Below are positions 23,201-35,407 of a DNA stretch of 64,000 nt, in pieces. The stretch lies in assembly GCA_022606425.2 (NCBI GenBank), contig JAHDVF020000754.1, positions 62,001-126,000 on the forward strand, written 5' to 3'. Within the stretch, counting starts at the first letter, position 1. Every line of letters begins with the position of its first letter. A model generated the notes under the pieces. It was not told where the DNA came from and did no database searches. It saw only the letters and a list, made by a program, of their open reading frames with translations. The translations under genes were made by a program, and so were the position numbers. This DNA comes from Lepidostoma basale (lineage: Eukaryota > Arthropoda > Insecta > Trichoptera > Lepidostomatidae).

Positions 23201-25184
23201 AACGCTATTTATATGCACAAGAATAAAATTTCTGACTTCTCAAGCTCCTTAAACGAATCCAAACCATATTAATTGTGTCTTGAATAATTGAAAACGTCTG
23301 TTTTCTATACTATTATTAGTTAGTACTGATTATGTTACAAGGTTTAGGAAACAAACGTATTGAAATAATTCATCTGTAAAACTGTACACGGTCGATACAA
23401 ATCAGATTGGCAAAGAACATTTCTCTAGGGAGACCCGTACGCCTTCTTATAAACTAAAGAGGCGGAAGTTCTTATAAATAACGCATTATTTCTTTTTTGT
23501 GAGAATGGTACAGTTTCAGTCACTTCCTATCCCTTATTTCTCCGCCTTCTCGCATATTTTATCCAGTCTGTCCTCGGGAAGTCCAGCGCGGAGTATAAAT
23601 TCAAATTTATAATGCAAGGGTCCGACATAACTCGGGGATAATGACGTCTTTATAGTTTTCGGAGACCAGGACTCGGCACATGTTTTGTCTTTTATTTCGG
23701 CCGTTTCGCGCTAACGATGCCCGAAAATTGCCCAAATGTATGCGCCCACCGCCCATAAATGTGTGAGCGGCTATCGATGTTACAGCAGTGTTGATATATC
23801 GGAAACACAACCAAGAACTTCATTCATTATTAATTTATATAACCGTTTGCCAGCAAGGTTTCAAGTCTACAATTTATTCTTCAATTTAAAAAAAAATCTT
23901 TGAAAAACATATTTTTTGCATTATTTTATGTCAATTGATCAGTGAAATGATTACTATTCATTATTTAAACATTACGAGTATTTCAAAACTCTGTACAAAA
24001 ATCCAAATACTTCAAATAATCAAACTTACATGCTCCTCCTTTTTCCTTGCCTCTTCCTGTTACTCGGGGTTGCTTTTCTATTAGTTTAGGGGCAGGTTTT
24101 CCCTGGTAGGCATCTACACATAAATTTGCCTTGTTTAACACTGAGTAAATAAATAAGGCATTTTAAATATTTATTAAATAAAAATCAAGAGTAAATAAAA
24201 ATCATTATTAAATATTCAGTGAATAAAAAGATATGGTCATTACATTTTCGATTGTGCCATAAAACAATAACATTATTGAAACTGAAACCGGCCAAGGAAA
24301 CTTGTACTTTAAAATTAATCTTACAAGGATTTTAGATCACCATTTTATATTCTATTTGTGATATTAAAAAATCCTCTTAGAAATTTCAGTTTCAAATAGG
24401 TATCAACATTTGGAAAGAATTTTAATATATATTATTTATATATGTGGAAAAAATTTATGAGAAAATTCCCCGCTTACCTATTTCAAAACTTTTCTTTTCA
24501 AAGTTTTCAACTTTGGTATCCCCAATAATATTGAAGCGCAGAAGTTCCCACGATCAACTGATTAAAATAAATTTCAAATCTATTTTCTTCCACATTTGCT
24601 GCTTCAGCTTAACCCAAATATCTCCAGTGGAGACAGCCAGTCTGGATTATGTCCATAACTTTCTATGAGCCCTGCTTTAATGGTACTTAATAACGAGAGT
24701 AGGTACCCCCACACAATATTCCCATCTTTATAAGCCAACTTAGCCCATTCATTCACAAATTGATGTATACATTAACATTACAGCCGTATTACAATTGGGC
24801 ACTTCTCAACCGTTTTTCATCTATAAAGAAATATATAAGCAAATATATTTGCCCGAATTAAAATGTATAACCTTGATTCAATTTTTTTTTCTTAAAAGTT
24901 ATTTATTTTAACGTTATCAACAAAACCGTTATATTGTATTCGATTCATTATTGTACTTTTTTAATTAATTTATATTTATTTTTCTAGTTTCAACCCTTAT
25001 CCATGGAAACGAAGCGTGGAATAGGCAAAGAATCTTTAAAAACTGTTAAATTAAATAACTTTGTTTAAGAATCTTTATTATTTTTTGGTGTATTGTTTGC
25101 TCCTATTTTATAAATTACCTTTATCTGTGTAAAATTGTAAATTAATCGAAAAATCATTTTCAATCGAATTTTATTATTGTAGTT
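20216..25184. other. Long non-coding stretch with GC-richer islands
   Basis: I find no gene in these 5 kb. Islands of mixed composition at about 20640-21000 and 23500-23800 stand out from the A/T background and could be conserved non-coding elements. From about 22580 to 22920 the + strand is T/G-rich and non-coding. It is followed at 23060-23090 by an AATAAATAAGTAAATAAATG tail, so 22470-23090 may be a retroposon 3' end. A family-5 scrap (GAAAACGTCTGTTTTCTA) lies at 23290-23307. Confidence 0.35.
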
Positions 25185-25700
25185 TATTTTTTCAAAAGAT
25201 ATGACAAACAAAATTAATGTTCATGACATCTATTAAAAACAGGAAAAATACAATATATACCTAAAACCAGAAAAGCATGAGAAATGGTTCTTCTTTATGA
25301 TGATAAGATACTCTCTAAAGTCAAGAGTATTTGTCTTTCGAACATACTTTCACTAATTAAAAGACGTCATTTTCTGAGGTGATCATGTACAACAGACTGG
25401 TTGCTATACCAACGAGCTTTACCAGATAAAAATTGGTTTCTACGACCGGCAGATAGAATAATCTATGCTGGCTCTGGCGAAGATATCCATCAGGAACGAA
25501 AATACACCCACCCTTCGATACTGCAGAGTTCTTTAAATATCCCCTGATTATTCTTAAGAAATGGGTTATAAGAAAACTGTATCTTTGAAGCTGCAGAGAA
25601 TTGGTCCCCAATATGTTCATAAGAAATGCCGTAGGAATGAGCTATGGATAACTATCATATTCTCTCATGTATAGATACTCGTAGCTCAGTAAAAAAAAAT
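25185..25700 (-). pseudogene. CR1/Jockey-like LINE 3' fragment
   Basis: The minus frame 25620-25357 reads LQLQRYSFLITHFLRIIRG, VPDGYLRQSQHRLFYLPV, and ends SENDVF. It aligns by eye with the C-terminus of the LINE at 15.75-16.1 kb (VPDNYLRQKQHRLFHLPL, SSDVDIF). The 3' UTR runs to about 25185 with TTATTTTTTCAAAAGATAT. It is 5'-truncated and dead. Confidence 0.8.
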
Positions 25701-26879
25701 CTGAACCCTCTTCACCATAAGGGAATATCTCACCTCTGCTCGAAATCAATTAAAATACGTAGTACAATTAATTATTAACACTTAGTATTCTGAGTATATT
25801 GGGATCTCTAAAAACCCTTGATGAAGCTCAATATCCTCAGCGCAATGCCACAAATTCTCTGAAGATGTGCGTGAAAAGTCAGTCTACTATCATTGATGCC
25901 TATGCATTTTCCCTATTCATACATAAGGATCTGCACAAACAATAATATTTTTTTCTTTTTTTATTACTATTTATTCTCGAACTTCAAAGTTACAGTAAGC
26001 CTTTTGTAAATACATGCATTACCATGAAGGTAAAATAAAGCAAGGTCTGGCCGGGCGAGTCTCGGGTTCATAAGTATTCTAATTAACTTCATATTCGAGT
26101 CACGGTCGTGCTATGATGCGAAGTGTTTAAACCATAATACTCAGATAATATTCGATTCAGGCGACGAAAAAATCGTAGGTATTGTTCCCGTCTGTCTACA
26201 CAATTCTCATTTAACTCTAAGTGAGGGTGCTCTTTAAACAACATACTTTATCCCGAACTGTGAATATATTTCACTTCCTTATACATATTATATTTGCCTT
26301 CCGCGAACAGAAAAACATTACTTTGTCTCGAGAAACCAATTTCGTTTGAAACCCGAGAGAAACAATACAGAGAGATACTAAAAATTTCATACATACATAC
26401 ATACATAAATTCCTTCAAAATGGGAGGCTCGCCAGATTCGCGACATTACGCAACGCGCTTAAATTACCAATACATTGCCCTGAAAAAAATTGACGTCCAT
26501 GCAAAATTGCTTTTCAATAAATCTGTTTTTAGGGCTATTTAAGTTCGTGGATTTTCTTCTCCCTTACTATCGTATTCAAAATGGCGACGGAACGTGCCCG
26601 GGCTGTAGCCGCGGGGATCGCCGCCCAGTGCACGGCTAATTCCCTCCATTCCGCAGCTCAGTCAATGAATATGTAACAAATAAGTGGCGAGATGGAAAAT
26701 TTCTTCGACTGGCAATCTCGTGGATTTGGGAAACGGCGGAGCTCCGCAAAACTGTTTTTGTTAAAAGGAGAATCCGAATTTGGAGCGCTATTGAACTGAT
26801 ATTTATTTTTCATTTGTCGTCAGAGAACTCAGATTTATTTTAATATTGTTTTCATATTTGTATAATTTGAATAATTTCT
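25700..26879. other. Non-coding DNA with GC-richer blocks
   Basis: Blocks at about 26035-26130 and 26560-26760 are clearly GC-richer (for example GTGCCCGGGCTGTAGCCGCG). They show no coding frame or repeat relation within the window. They are candidate conserved non-coding elements. A CATA tetranucleotide run lies near 26390-26406. Confidence 0.35.
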
Positions 26880-26884
26880 TTAAT

Positions 26885-27356
26885 ATTATTTTTAAGTTTT
26901 TGCTGGTTAAGTGCCTAATTACAGCTAATTTAAAAAACGGTGGATACGTGTATCATAAATTAAATAAACACAAAAGTCCGGATCGTCCATGTGCAACATC
27001 GAAAAAAAACATTATTTGTTATTACATTATGTGCTAAATTATAAAAACGGTGGATACGTGGAACATAAATTAAATAGACAATATGTGCACCATCTAAAAA
27101 GAACATTTTGTGTTAAATTATTTTTATTTTGTTATTTTATTTTATATTATTTGTTTTAGATTTATTTTGTGGGTGATGGATGATCGAAGTGTGCACGGGG
27201 GATGCCTATTGGTGGCGATGAGGTTCGCAACCCATCACACCGCGTCTCCCGCGAGGCGAAAAGTGAAGGATGGAGTGCCGCATCAGTAAAAGTGTGACAG
27301 TCCATTCTTTCTGCCTACCCTTTCGGGGAGACGACGTGATGGTTAGTTAGTTAGTT
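26885..27356 (+). mobile_element. Short GTTA-tailed retroposon (SINE-like), copy 1
   Basis: Non-coding, about 470 bp. The 5' half holds a duplicated unit (AACGGTGGATACGTG at 26937 and 27045). The core has GATGCCTATTGGTGGCGATG and CATCACACCGCGTCTCCCGC. The last about 65 bp (27291-27356) are nearly the same as the 3' end of LINE family A at 61.10-61.17 kb: GTCCATTCTTTCTGCCTAC, TTCGGGGAGACG, CGTGATGGTTAGTTAGTTAG. That suggests mobilisation by the LINE machinery. I do not see clear pol III A and B boxes, so it may be a deletion derivative of the LINE instead of a tRNA SINE. Confidence 0.7.
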
Positions 27357-27359
27357 AAA

Positions 27360-28254
27360 TTTTCATTTCATTTCGTTATGGTGTGTTGTTGTCGTTGTGT
27401 TGGTAATCGCATTCTTTAGTTTTTATATTGAAATCGTAAGAAAATAGAAATATACTTAATTATATCGAAATCACATCTTTCCATCCAGCAGTCACTGGTG
27501 CATCTACAGCCCCGAGCGGGTCACAGGCGCCGCGATTCAATTTGAATTAGTACTCGTAGTTTCCACTTCATAGTTGAGTGGCGCTGCGCGAAATGGCGCG
27601 TTGGTGCGAGCTGTCGCATAAACGAGTGAGATTTCATTTTTTCCGTTGCCGTGCAAGCACTCCCAACCCTTTTTGAGCCTAGAGTTTTCAGCACGTGCAT
27701 TCCTGGAGGAAAAATTAATTGTATTGGCAAATCAAAAGCTACTTTAATTTTTCATATTTGTAAACGTAATAACAATATTTGTTATTTAAAAAAATTACAG
27801 TAATTTTAGGACACAGATTATACTTTAATAATATCCAATTGTGGGCTGAACATTAAAAAGGTGCAGAGTATTAAAAAAGTAACAAAATAGTTTTTGATCC
27901 CAATTGGTGTAAAAAATAAAGATCAATAACTGTGCAGATGTGCAGAATGATTGTATATAAATGTGCAGTTCAAACGTCACCATAAAGATGGCACCCGTGG
28001 TACATGACATATGTTACGTAAACAGTTTTTTCTCTTTTTCTTTGTTCATTGTGTAAATTATTTAATAATTAGAAGCCTACAAGTGTTATTTGTTAAAAAT
28101 GGGGAATGTTTCATAAATTCTAATTCTAATTATTTGTTTTTACACGTGGACATCACAAACATACAGATTTTAGAAGCCAATTTATAAGAATACGAGTACA
28201 TCGATCTAGTAACATTGTTTCTTCAATAAGAAAAACGTTGAACTCCAAATAAAT
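27360..28254. other. Non-coding DNA, one GC-richer block
   Basis: The block 27490-27680 is GC-richer (CCCCGAGCGGGTCACAGGCG, TGGCGCGTTGGTGCGAGCTG). Nothing coding was recognised in it. The remainder is A/T-rich. Confidence 0.35.
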
Positions 28255-29034
28255 CATGTTCGGCAGCTTGCTTATTTCCCTGCCAGCGTCATTAAAGGAT
28301 GCATGTTGGGAATTAAAACAATCTGTGGATGTGCTGTCGAGATTAACATTCGGAAAAAAATGATCTTGACATGTTAAAAGGAAACTTGACTTGATAAATG
28401 AAGAAATGATAGTGAAAGTACTCGTTCAAATTGTGAGAAGAAAAACGTCAATCGCCAAATCGATCATCAAATCAAATCAAATCAAATCAATTTATTTTCT
28501 CAAAAGGTATTACAAAGAACAATTTTAGTTTAAGGCATCTATTGAGAACAGGTAAAACAATAATATACTCGTATAATACCAGGAACGCATGAGAGATGGT
28601 TCGAGATTAGGAATACAAGATATTCTCCAAAGTCAAGAGTATTTGTCTTCTGAATATGAAAGACGTCGATCTCCGAAGCGACCATGTTTAGCAGTTTGAT
28701 TGCTCTCCGCACTGGCATCACCAGAGGCAAGTTGGTTCTGCATGCTGGGAGATAAAAGAGTCTGTGCTGACGCTGTCGAAGATAACCATCTGGAACATAA
28801 AGTTAGATAGCCTCCAAGATAACGGAGTTCTCAAAGAATCTCCTGATAAGTCTGTCATGTTTAGCAGTTTGCTTATTGTCCCTGCCAGCGTCATTAGAAG
28901 ATGCATGTTGGGAGTTAAAACAGTCTGTGGTTGTGTTGTCGAAGATTAACATTCGGAAAAAAATGATCTTGACATGTTAAAAGGATAAATGAAGAAATGA
29001 TATTGAAAGTATTCGTTAAAATTGTGATAAGAGC
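28255..29034 (-). pseudogene. CR1/Jockey-like LINE 3' fragments with a 180-bp direct repeat
   Basis: The minus frame 28730-28539 reads PLVMPVRRAIKLLNMVASEI then DVF, and upstream pieces read QHAEPTCLW and VSTDSFISQHAEP. These match the C-terminus of the 15.8-kb LINE (KIMPVGRAIILLNRI). The 3' end at 28464-28490 carries an AAATC tandem tail. A second copy of the upstream piece (CTTGCTTATT, CCTGCCAGCGTCATTA, GATGCATGTTGGGA, CATTCGGAAAAAAATGATCT) is at 28255-28385 and again at 28865-28985, so two insertions or a duplication are present. Confidence 0.75.
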
Positions 29035-29039
29035 AAGAA

Positions 29040-29190
29040 ATATAGGAAGACAGAGGAATGAAAAATTTATTAATTTTAAAATGTTAGCCACATAAGAAGT
29101 TGGAGAAATAGACGAACATGTACGATACGAAGTATGAAAAGTGTAATGGCCCATTCTTTCAGTCTACAAAACGACGTGATGGTTAGTTAA
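29040..29190 (+). pseudogene. LINE family A, 3' end fragment
   Basis: ATAGGAAGACAGAGGAATGA, ATACGAAGTATGAAAAGTG, GCCCATTCTTTCAGTCTAC and ACGACGTGATGGTTAGTTAA follow the order of the 61.1-kb copy, with deletions. No open frame. Confidence 0.65.
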
Positions 29191-29194
29191 AAAT

Positions 29195-31155
29195 CAATAA
29201 GGGAATATAGCCACAACTATTAATATTTCAGTTGTTGGTTGAGAGGTGAATATTCAAGTTATTTATTAAATATTAATTGACACAAATACAGTAAAACGAA
29301 TGAAATTACTAACGCGATAGAAACCGTATTCATGTGATCAAATTGCACAGAAATCTTAATGAATTAAATCGTTTTGTGTAACAACCTTTTCCAATTCACT
29401 TATGCTTCATGGCATTTCCAAATCAATCTTCTTTCCTGCCAAGAGAACGTTTTCTTGGTAGTTTCTTATTTGTTTAAGTTGTTATTTCCCGACCAGAACG
29501 CTTGCGCAAAATATCTTAAATCCAAAAGGTTCGATATGGAGGGAATAAGTTAATCGAACACAATCGTAACATATCTATCAGTTCGTAATAATAACATATT
29601 TATATTTATATAATATTTTATATAACGAAGCGTAAATCATAACATTTATTAAATTATGCTAAAACGCATATTGAGTAACGGCTTAAATCTAGTACCTGAT
29701 CGATTATATAACTTTTCTCAAACTGCAAACACGCTTTTAGCTTTGTGACGCATAACCACAAAAGCATCTTAAAATTTGATATGCCAGAAAACGTTACGTC
29801 TAATTACTATTGCAAAACAATTTTTATTGCTTTGATTCGAAAGATACGAGCAACGCCCGATGTAAATCTCTCATAGCTAATGTAACGGGCGAACGCTTTT
29901 CAATCGAATTCACATTTATGCTAATGAAATGAAAGCCGTTATCTGCGGTTGAGGGGGCTGTGGCTAATGACCGCGCAACTCCGCGGCCTGTGCACTGCAT
30001 GACACACGACAGACCAAGTCTGCTCTGCGGTATTTTGTTGAGGGATGTGCAAGCGATTCGATTAGCGTGTTGGACAGTACATATGTAGAATAATAGAAAT
30101 TCAAATCAACGAAATTCATTCTAAGCGAGTTCGATAGTTTGTTCAACTAGTAAATTACCAAGCCGCAATAGCGAGTGGATAATGATTTTATTTCGGCTCC
30201 AATCATGATCGCCGAGATAAAAACAAACATATTTGATCTATAATATTTAATACGAATGAAGCCATATGCTTTCTAGAAACATTAATATATTTTATGTGAA
30301 TGACATGTTTTGCCTGTCTAAGGAATTATTAAATGACATTTTCAACATGTACAAATCAAACATTTTCATTCGTATTATTTTAATTAAAATAATTATATGG
30401 AGTTTGACATCAATGTTCAAGAAGTATAATAATATATTGTAATACATTAGTTTTATTGTATTTTCATGAGTATGTAACTTATTATTTAAAAAAAGAACTT
30501 CAATTCTTTAGATTTGCTTTATATATTTTAGGTGAGTGACATGTTTCGCCTTTGTAGGTTATTCTCAAACTGCCTTTCGCCTGAGATTATCGTTTTCATT
30601 AAACATTCGTCGCGTATTTCTCCGAAATGAGAATTGGGCTGCTATAATACGAACCTGTTCCAATTTTTTACACTGACGTGAGACGTGTAAATTTCGCAAC
30701 ATGTTTTAGAAAAAGAAAAGTAACAATTGTATTTCAAAATTTTTTAAATTTTATAAAATTATTTACAAAATATGTTAGATCGATAAAGCGATTACTATGT
30801 TTTTGTTTAATTCTACCGTATTTATCTCTCACCAAACTTATTAACAGTTCAAAAGAGGCATCATTTGATGAAAACGTCACGTTACTAAGCTATGTGAAGA
30901 ATTTTACAGCGTAAATTTAGATTTCTCAACTACACCTAGTGAAATCCATTTGCCGTATCACATACTCGTACATCTTATGCCATAATAAGAGGCAGCATAG
31001 TATTATAAATTAAAAATCATCCTATAAATGTTTTGAAATTGTTTTACCTTCATCATCGGAAAAACGACATTATTATAATATACAAATATACAACACGAAA
31101 CGATCAATACAAAGAGTAAATTGTGTTAATAAAAATATGTATATATAATATTTCT
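29195..31155. other. Non-coding DNA with family-5 repeats and one GC island
   Basis: Family-5 arms occur at about 30249-30340 (AATGACATGTTTTGCCTGTC) and 30520-30572 (GAGTGACATGTTTCGCCTTT). A GC-richer block at 29860-30060 (GGGGGCTGTGGCTAATGACC, ACTCCGCGGCCTGTGCACTG) has no recognised coding content. At 31044-31060 ACCTTCATCATCGG resembles the left part of the 45.47-kb hairpin, in the opposite orientation. Confidence 0.4.
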
Positions 31156-31162
31156 GTAACAT

Positions 31163-31200
31163 CTGATGATGTCAACATATGTTGACGAAACAGCTGTCGC
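31163..31200 (+). ncRNA. Hammerhead-like motif, family 2
   Basis: CTGATGA (31163-31169), T, stem II GTCAAC/GTTGAC with an ATAT loop, GAAAC (31187-31191), then the 8-nt palindrome ACAGCTGT (31190-31197) followed by C. In a hammerhead, ACAG/CTGT would be a loopless stem III, usable as a dimer, with GTC as the cleavage triplet. One unpaired T sits before stem II. A convincing stem I is not visible, so activity is doubtful. Confidence 0.5.
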
Positions 31201-31504
31201 GAAAAATAAAAATAATATTCTTATACATATAAACAGAGTTCTATAATTTAATAGTTTTTAATATTGAAGTATCATAGTGTTTCGGCCAAAACAATGGACT
31301 GTGTATATATTTCATTATAATTATGATTGATGTTTGTTATTATATTATATTTCAATTATTTACAATGATCCTTTACCAAGAAATATTTAAAAATAATAAT
31401 AATATTCAAAATAACTTTATTGATTTGAGTTCAATAAAATCCTAAAAGATTCGTTATTTAAAGATATTAAGTTTTAAAAAACTATTTTCAAAATCGACGA
31501 GCGT

Positions 31505-31622
31505 TCGTACCACGATTTATGAATAGTGAGAAATCTCGAGAGGTATGTCAGGGTAGAACAGTGTGGCGGTCCGTCCTCACTGTCTACCCTTGTATAGAAA
31601 GGAAGTGATCGTTAGTTAGTAT
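31505..31622 (+). pseudogene. LINE family A, 3' end fragment
   Basis: GAGAGGTATGTCAGGGTAGA, GTGTGGCGGTCCGTCC, CTGTCTACCC and GTGATCGTTAGTTAGTATG mirror the last 110 bp of the 61.1-kb copy. No open frame. Confidence 0.65.
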
Positions 31623-31624
31623 GT

Positions 31625-33135
31625 TATATAAAATGGTAGATTAACTCTTTTGAGTAAAATTTATGATAAAAAGAGGCAATCCACGTTTCCTCTAGCATTT
31701 AAGTATGACAAATTACATTCAATGAAATAATTTATTCTTTTCAATGCTAAAAACATTCCACAATTTTATCAAAATGGAAAAATAAAGCAGAGAATCCTTG
31801 CTCTAAATCATTTTCTGATTCCTCTTCGGCGCATATTATTACTCAGCCGACCGTAATCCTATCTCTAATCCGACGATTGCCGAAGTCTGATCGCAGGCCC
31901 TTCGGCTTGACTCGGGCCTGTGACGTCACCAGGCCGTAAAAGGTTCAAAGGATAATTTACGAATACTCCCGGGGATGGGTCGGCTTCCCTGTTAAGGATC
32001 TTCAAATGGCGGTTGTTAATTAAAATGCCAATTTCAATTATGTACAAAATTCCTAAATGATTAGATATTTTAAAATTTGGTCTTATATTTGTAAAGAAAA
32101 ATGTTTTGTTTTTTTTTCAATAAATAAATTTAAAAAATCGTTTGATAATATTATTTTTTATGACATCTTTTCATACAGACATATCAACAATTTTCTTTTT
32201 TATTTAATTGCTACATTTTCATTAATTAAATGTTGAATTATGTACAATTATTATGTTGATATTATTTTGAGATTTTGATACCGATTATATTTCTAAAACT
32301 CAAAGATTAGCTACAAAACCCATTGAAAAAAAGTACGTGTGATAAAATATTACTCTCTAACATGGCAATAGCGTGAATAGTGTCAAAATTCTGTCAAAAT
32401 CCTTTTTGCTGTTAAAAGCTCAATAACTCTTATATTCATCAATACACCAATATTTTATTACCTTATTTTAATATACTCGTATAATTTACATGTACAAATA
32501 TTTAAAAAAAAAAAAATTAAAAGAAACATCATCCTTTTCCGTTCTTCAAACACGGATTAATGTAACTTGTATAATAAATATACTCGTATTAAAATTGCCA
32601 TGAGTCGTTTTACTAAATAGGTAATGAATTGAACCTTCGCCAATAACATTGTACTCGTATTTCTCACTTCCATAATCTAAACCAAAACTTCTAAAAAGCT
32701 GAAGTTTTCATCAATATTAAATATTATATATAAAACTCCATTAACGTAATTATCTGAGAAACGACAAACGACACAAATTAATATTCAATAAAAACTTATA
32801 ATATAACAATAATTTCTTGTAGTGGTATCAAATAAAATGGAAGTTGAAGTGAAATGCTTATATAATTTAATATTGACACCTCTCTAAAGGGAGCTTCATA
32901 CCAAAAAAAGAAATTGAAAAATCTACCGCAACACCAGCAAACTGAGCTTCGAATAAAACTATCTGAGATTATTTCCAAGAATCATTCATTTATGACCTCT
33001 AGGCTTCTCTTCAACGAATCCTTACATTGTCTAGGGCCTCTGCAAAGACAGAACTTGTTAATTCGACTGGATATTATTTGCTTCTTCAGAGAAAATTTAA
33101 TTCCTTTATAACTTTAACCGATATTTGGTTCAAAG
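31625..33135. other. Non-coding DNA with one GC-richer island
   Basis: The island 31840-31995 (GCCCTTCGGCTTGACTCGGG, CGGGGATGGGTCGGCTTCCC) differs from the A/T background and could be a conserved element. Nothing else was recognised. The word TACTCGTA appears three times between 32474 and 32659. Confidence 0.35.
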
Positions 33136-33141
33136 GGTATT

Positions 33142-35270
33142 TTCTTCTTCTTCTTCCTGTGCCGTGTTAGGTCCCCCCGACGTTGGCGATCACTCCGGCG
33201 AAAACCTCCCTGTCCTGCGCTGCCCGAAACAGGTCATCCACCGTCCTCCTTCCGGTCCACTCTCTAATGTTGCGCAGCCAGGACATCTGTTTTCTGCCAA
33301 CTCCCCGTCTTCCCTCTATCTTGCCCTCCAATATAAGTCGGAGGAGGCGGTACTTTTCTCCACGCAGCACGTGACCCAAATATGAGACCTTTTTCACTTT
33401 GACATTCGACAACAGCTCTCTCTTGGCTCCGGCTCTCCTAAGTACTTCGACGTTACTGACCTTTTCGGTCCAAGGTATACGAAGCATTCTTCTGTGTATC
33501 CACATTTCGAATGCTTCTAACCGATTCATTACGTTCACTTTTAGAGTCCATGTTTCACTTCCGTATAATAGAGCTGACCATATGTAAGCTTTTATCATTC
33601 TTTGTCGAAGTTTAAGATTTAAATTATCGTCACAGAAGAAGGGTCTCATCCTATTAAATGCAGCACGCGCAACCTCCACTCTACATCTCACTTCTGTATC
33701 TGGGTCGAGTGTTTTAGTAATGACACTGCCGAGGTATTTAAACTGGTCAACCATTTCGATATTTACTCCTTTTAGTCGCAAAGATGATCCAGAATAATCA
33801 AGTCTTCCAAACGACATCCACTTGGTCTTAGCGACATTTATTGTCAGACCCAATTCTTCTCCAGCCGTGTCAATCTTATTTAGGAGCTCTTGGAGATCAG
33901 GTATACTTTCAGCCAATATGACTGTATCGTCAGCATATCTGATATTATTTATAACGACTCCATTGATCTTCACTCCAAGGCTAGAGTTTTCTAGAGTTCT
34001 TTGGAAAACTTTATTGGAGTACAGATTAAACAATAGAGGTGACAGAATACAACCTTGTCGAACTCCTCTTTGTATAGCTATAGCCTCTGTATTTCCACTT
34101 CCATATCTGATCTTTGCCGTTTGACACCAGTAGAGGTTTCTTATGAAATTCAGGTCTTTGGAGTCAATGTTACAGTCTTTGAGCATCTCCATGAGTGTCG
34201 TGTGCCTTACCCTGTCAAACGCTTTTTCATAATCGATGAAGCATGCAAACACCTCTTTGCGTTGATCTCGACACTTCTGTAGCAGGACATTGACTGCCAG
34301 TAGCGCTTCTCTGGTTCCGAATGCATTTCGGAATCCGAATTGTGTGTCATCTAGATCTTGCTCGCACTTGTTTCTTATTCGGGCATGTATAATTTTAAGA
34401 AACAGTTTTAGTACATGACTCATTAGGCTAATCATGCGATAGTCATTACAATTCTTTGGGTGCTGCTTCTTAGGTAAGGTGACAAATATCGATTTCAGCT
34501 ATTCTTGGGGGATAATCCCTGTGTCATAAATCTTATTAAATAGCCTCAGCAGGTAGTGAATATTTTCCTCATTAATCAATTTCAATAATTCCGCAGGGAT
34601 TTCGTCAGGACCACATGCTTTTCTGTTAGGAGAAGTTCTGATGGCATGTATAACTTCAGATCTGAGGATGGAGGGTCCCTCTAATTCACCGTCAATTGTG
34701 AAGTCAGTTCTATTATCTTTGAATAACTTTTCAATGTGATCTTCCCATGTCTTAAGGATTTCTTTTTCATCCAATATTAATTTATTGGAATCGTCCATCA
34801 GACATGTGGGTGTAGCCTTCCTTGTTGTCCCAGATATTTCCTTTACTTTTTTGTGAAGCCCGAATGCATTGTGGGCATGATTGAGACTTTCGAGTTCTTC
34901 ACATTGACGCTTCATCCATTCCTCTTTGGCCTTTTTGATTTCCCGTCTTATGGTACGTTACAGGTTTCTATAATGTGTATCATTTTTCATAGCCTTCCTT
35001 CTTTCCTCCATAAGAGAGAGAATGTGATCCGTCATCCAATTTTTCTTTTTAGCCGTTTTCTCGGCCTTTAAATGATTAGTGCAGACATCTGTAAATACCG
35101 ATTTCAAATTATCCCAATGTTCATGGACCGTCTCGTCTGCGACTGCTAGTTCCCGTAATTTGCTATTAAGTTCTCCGGATACTTTTTCCTTCACAGTTAT
35201 GGATTCCAGTTTTCCTGTATCTATTCTCTTAACGAATTTTCTCTTGGGCACCGTTTTGGGTATTTTCTAA
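33142..35270 (-). mobile_element. RTE-like LINE, 5'-truncated
   Basis: The element extends on the minus strand from about 35270 to a (GAA)n terminal run at 33142-33157. RTE-type LINEs commonly end in such short tandem repeats. It contains the linker and RT of ORF2 but no endonuclease. Its 5' limit lies about 140 bp from mariner copy 2. Confidence 0.8.
33167..35251 (-). pseudogene. RTE-like reverse transcriptase, two nonsense codons
   Basis: One frame of about 695 codons on the minus strand is broken only by TAA 34958-34960 (before RTIRREIKKAKEEW) and TAG 34499-34501 (between IIPQE and LKSIFVTLPKK, where a Trp is usual). RT blocks: KACGPDEIPAELLK, NDYRMISLMSHVLKLFLKII, DTQFGFRNAFGTREAL, FIDYEKAFDRVRH, IQRGVRQGCILSPLLFNLYS, and IRYADDTVILAE with YADD at 33926-33937. 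Then FKYLGSVITKT, LYGSETWTL, RMLRIPWTEKVSN and LGHVLRGEKYRLLRLILEGK. The core is well preserved, so loss is recent or the copy is only slightly decayed. Confidence 0.9.
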
Positions 35271-35407
35271 TAGAATAGATTTCCATAAAAAAAGGATTAT
35301 TTGTAAACTTATAATTATTAACAAAGAAAGAATTACATTATACAATGTTTATACAACAATATTCAAGAATTATTTCAAATAAAATTTCAAGAGAGTTTCA
35401 ATATATA

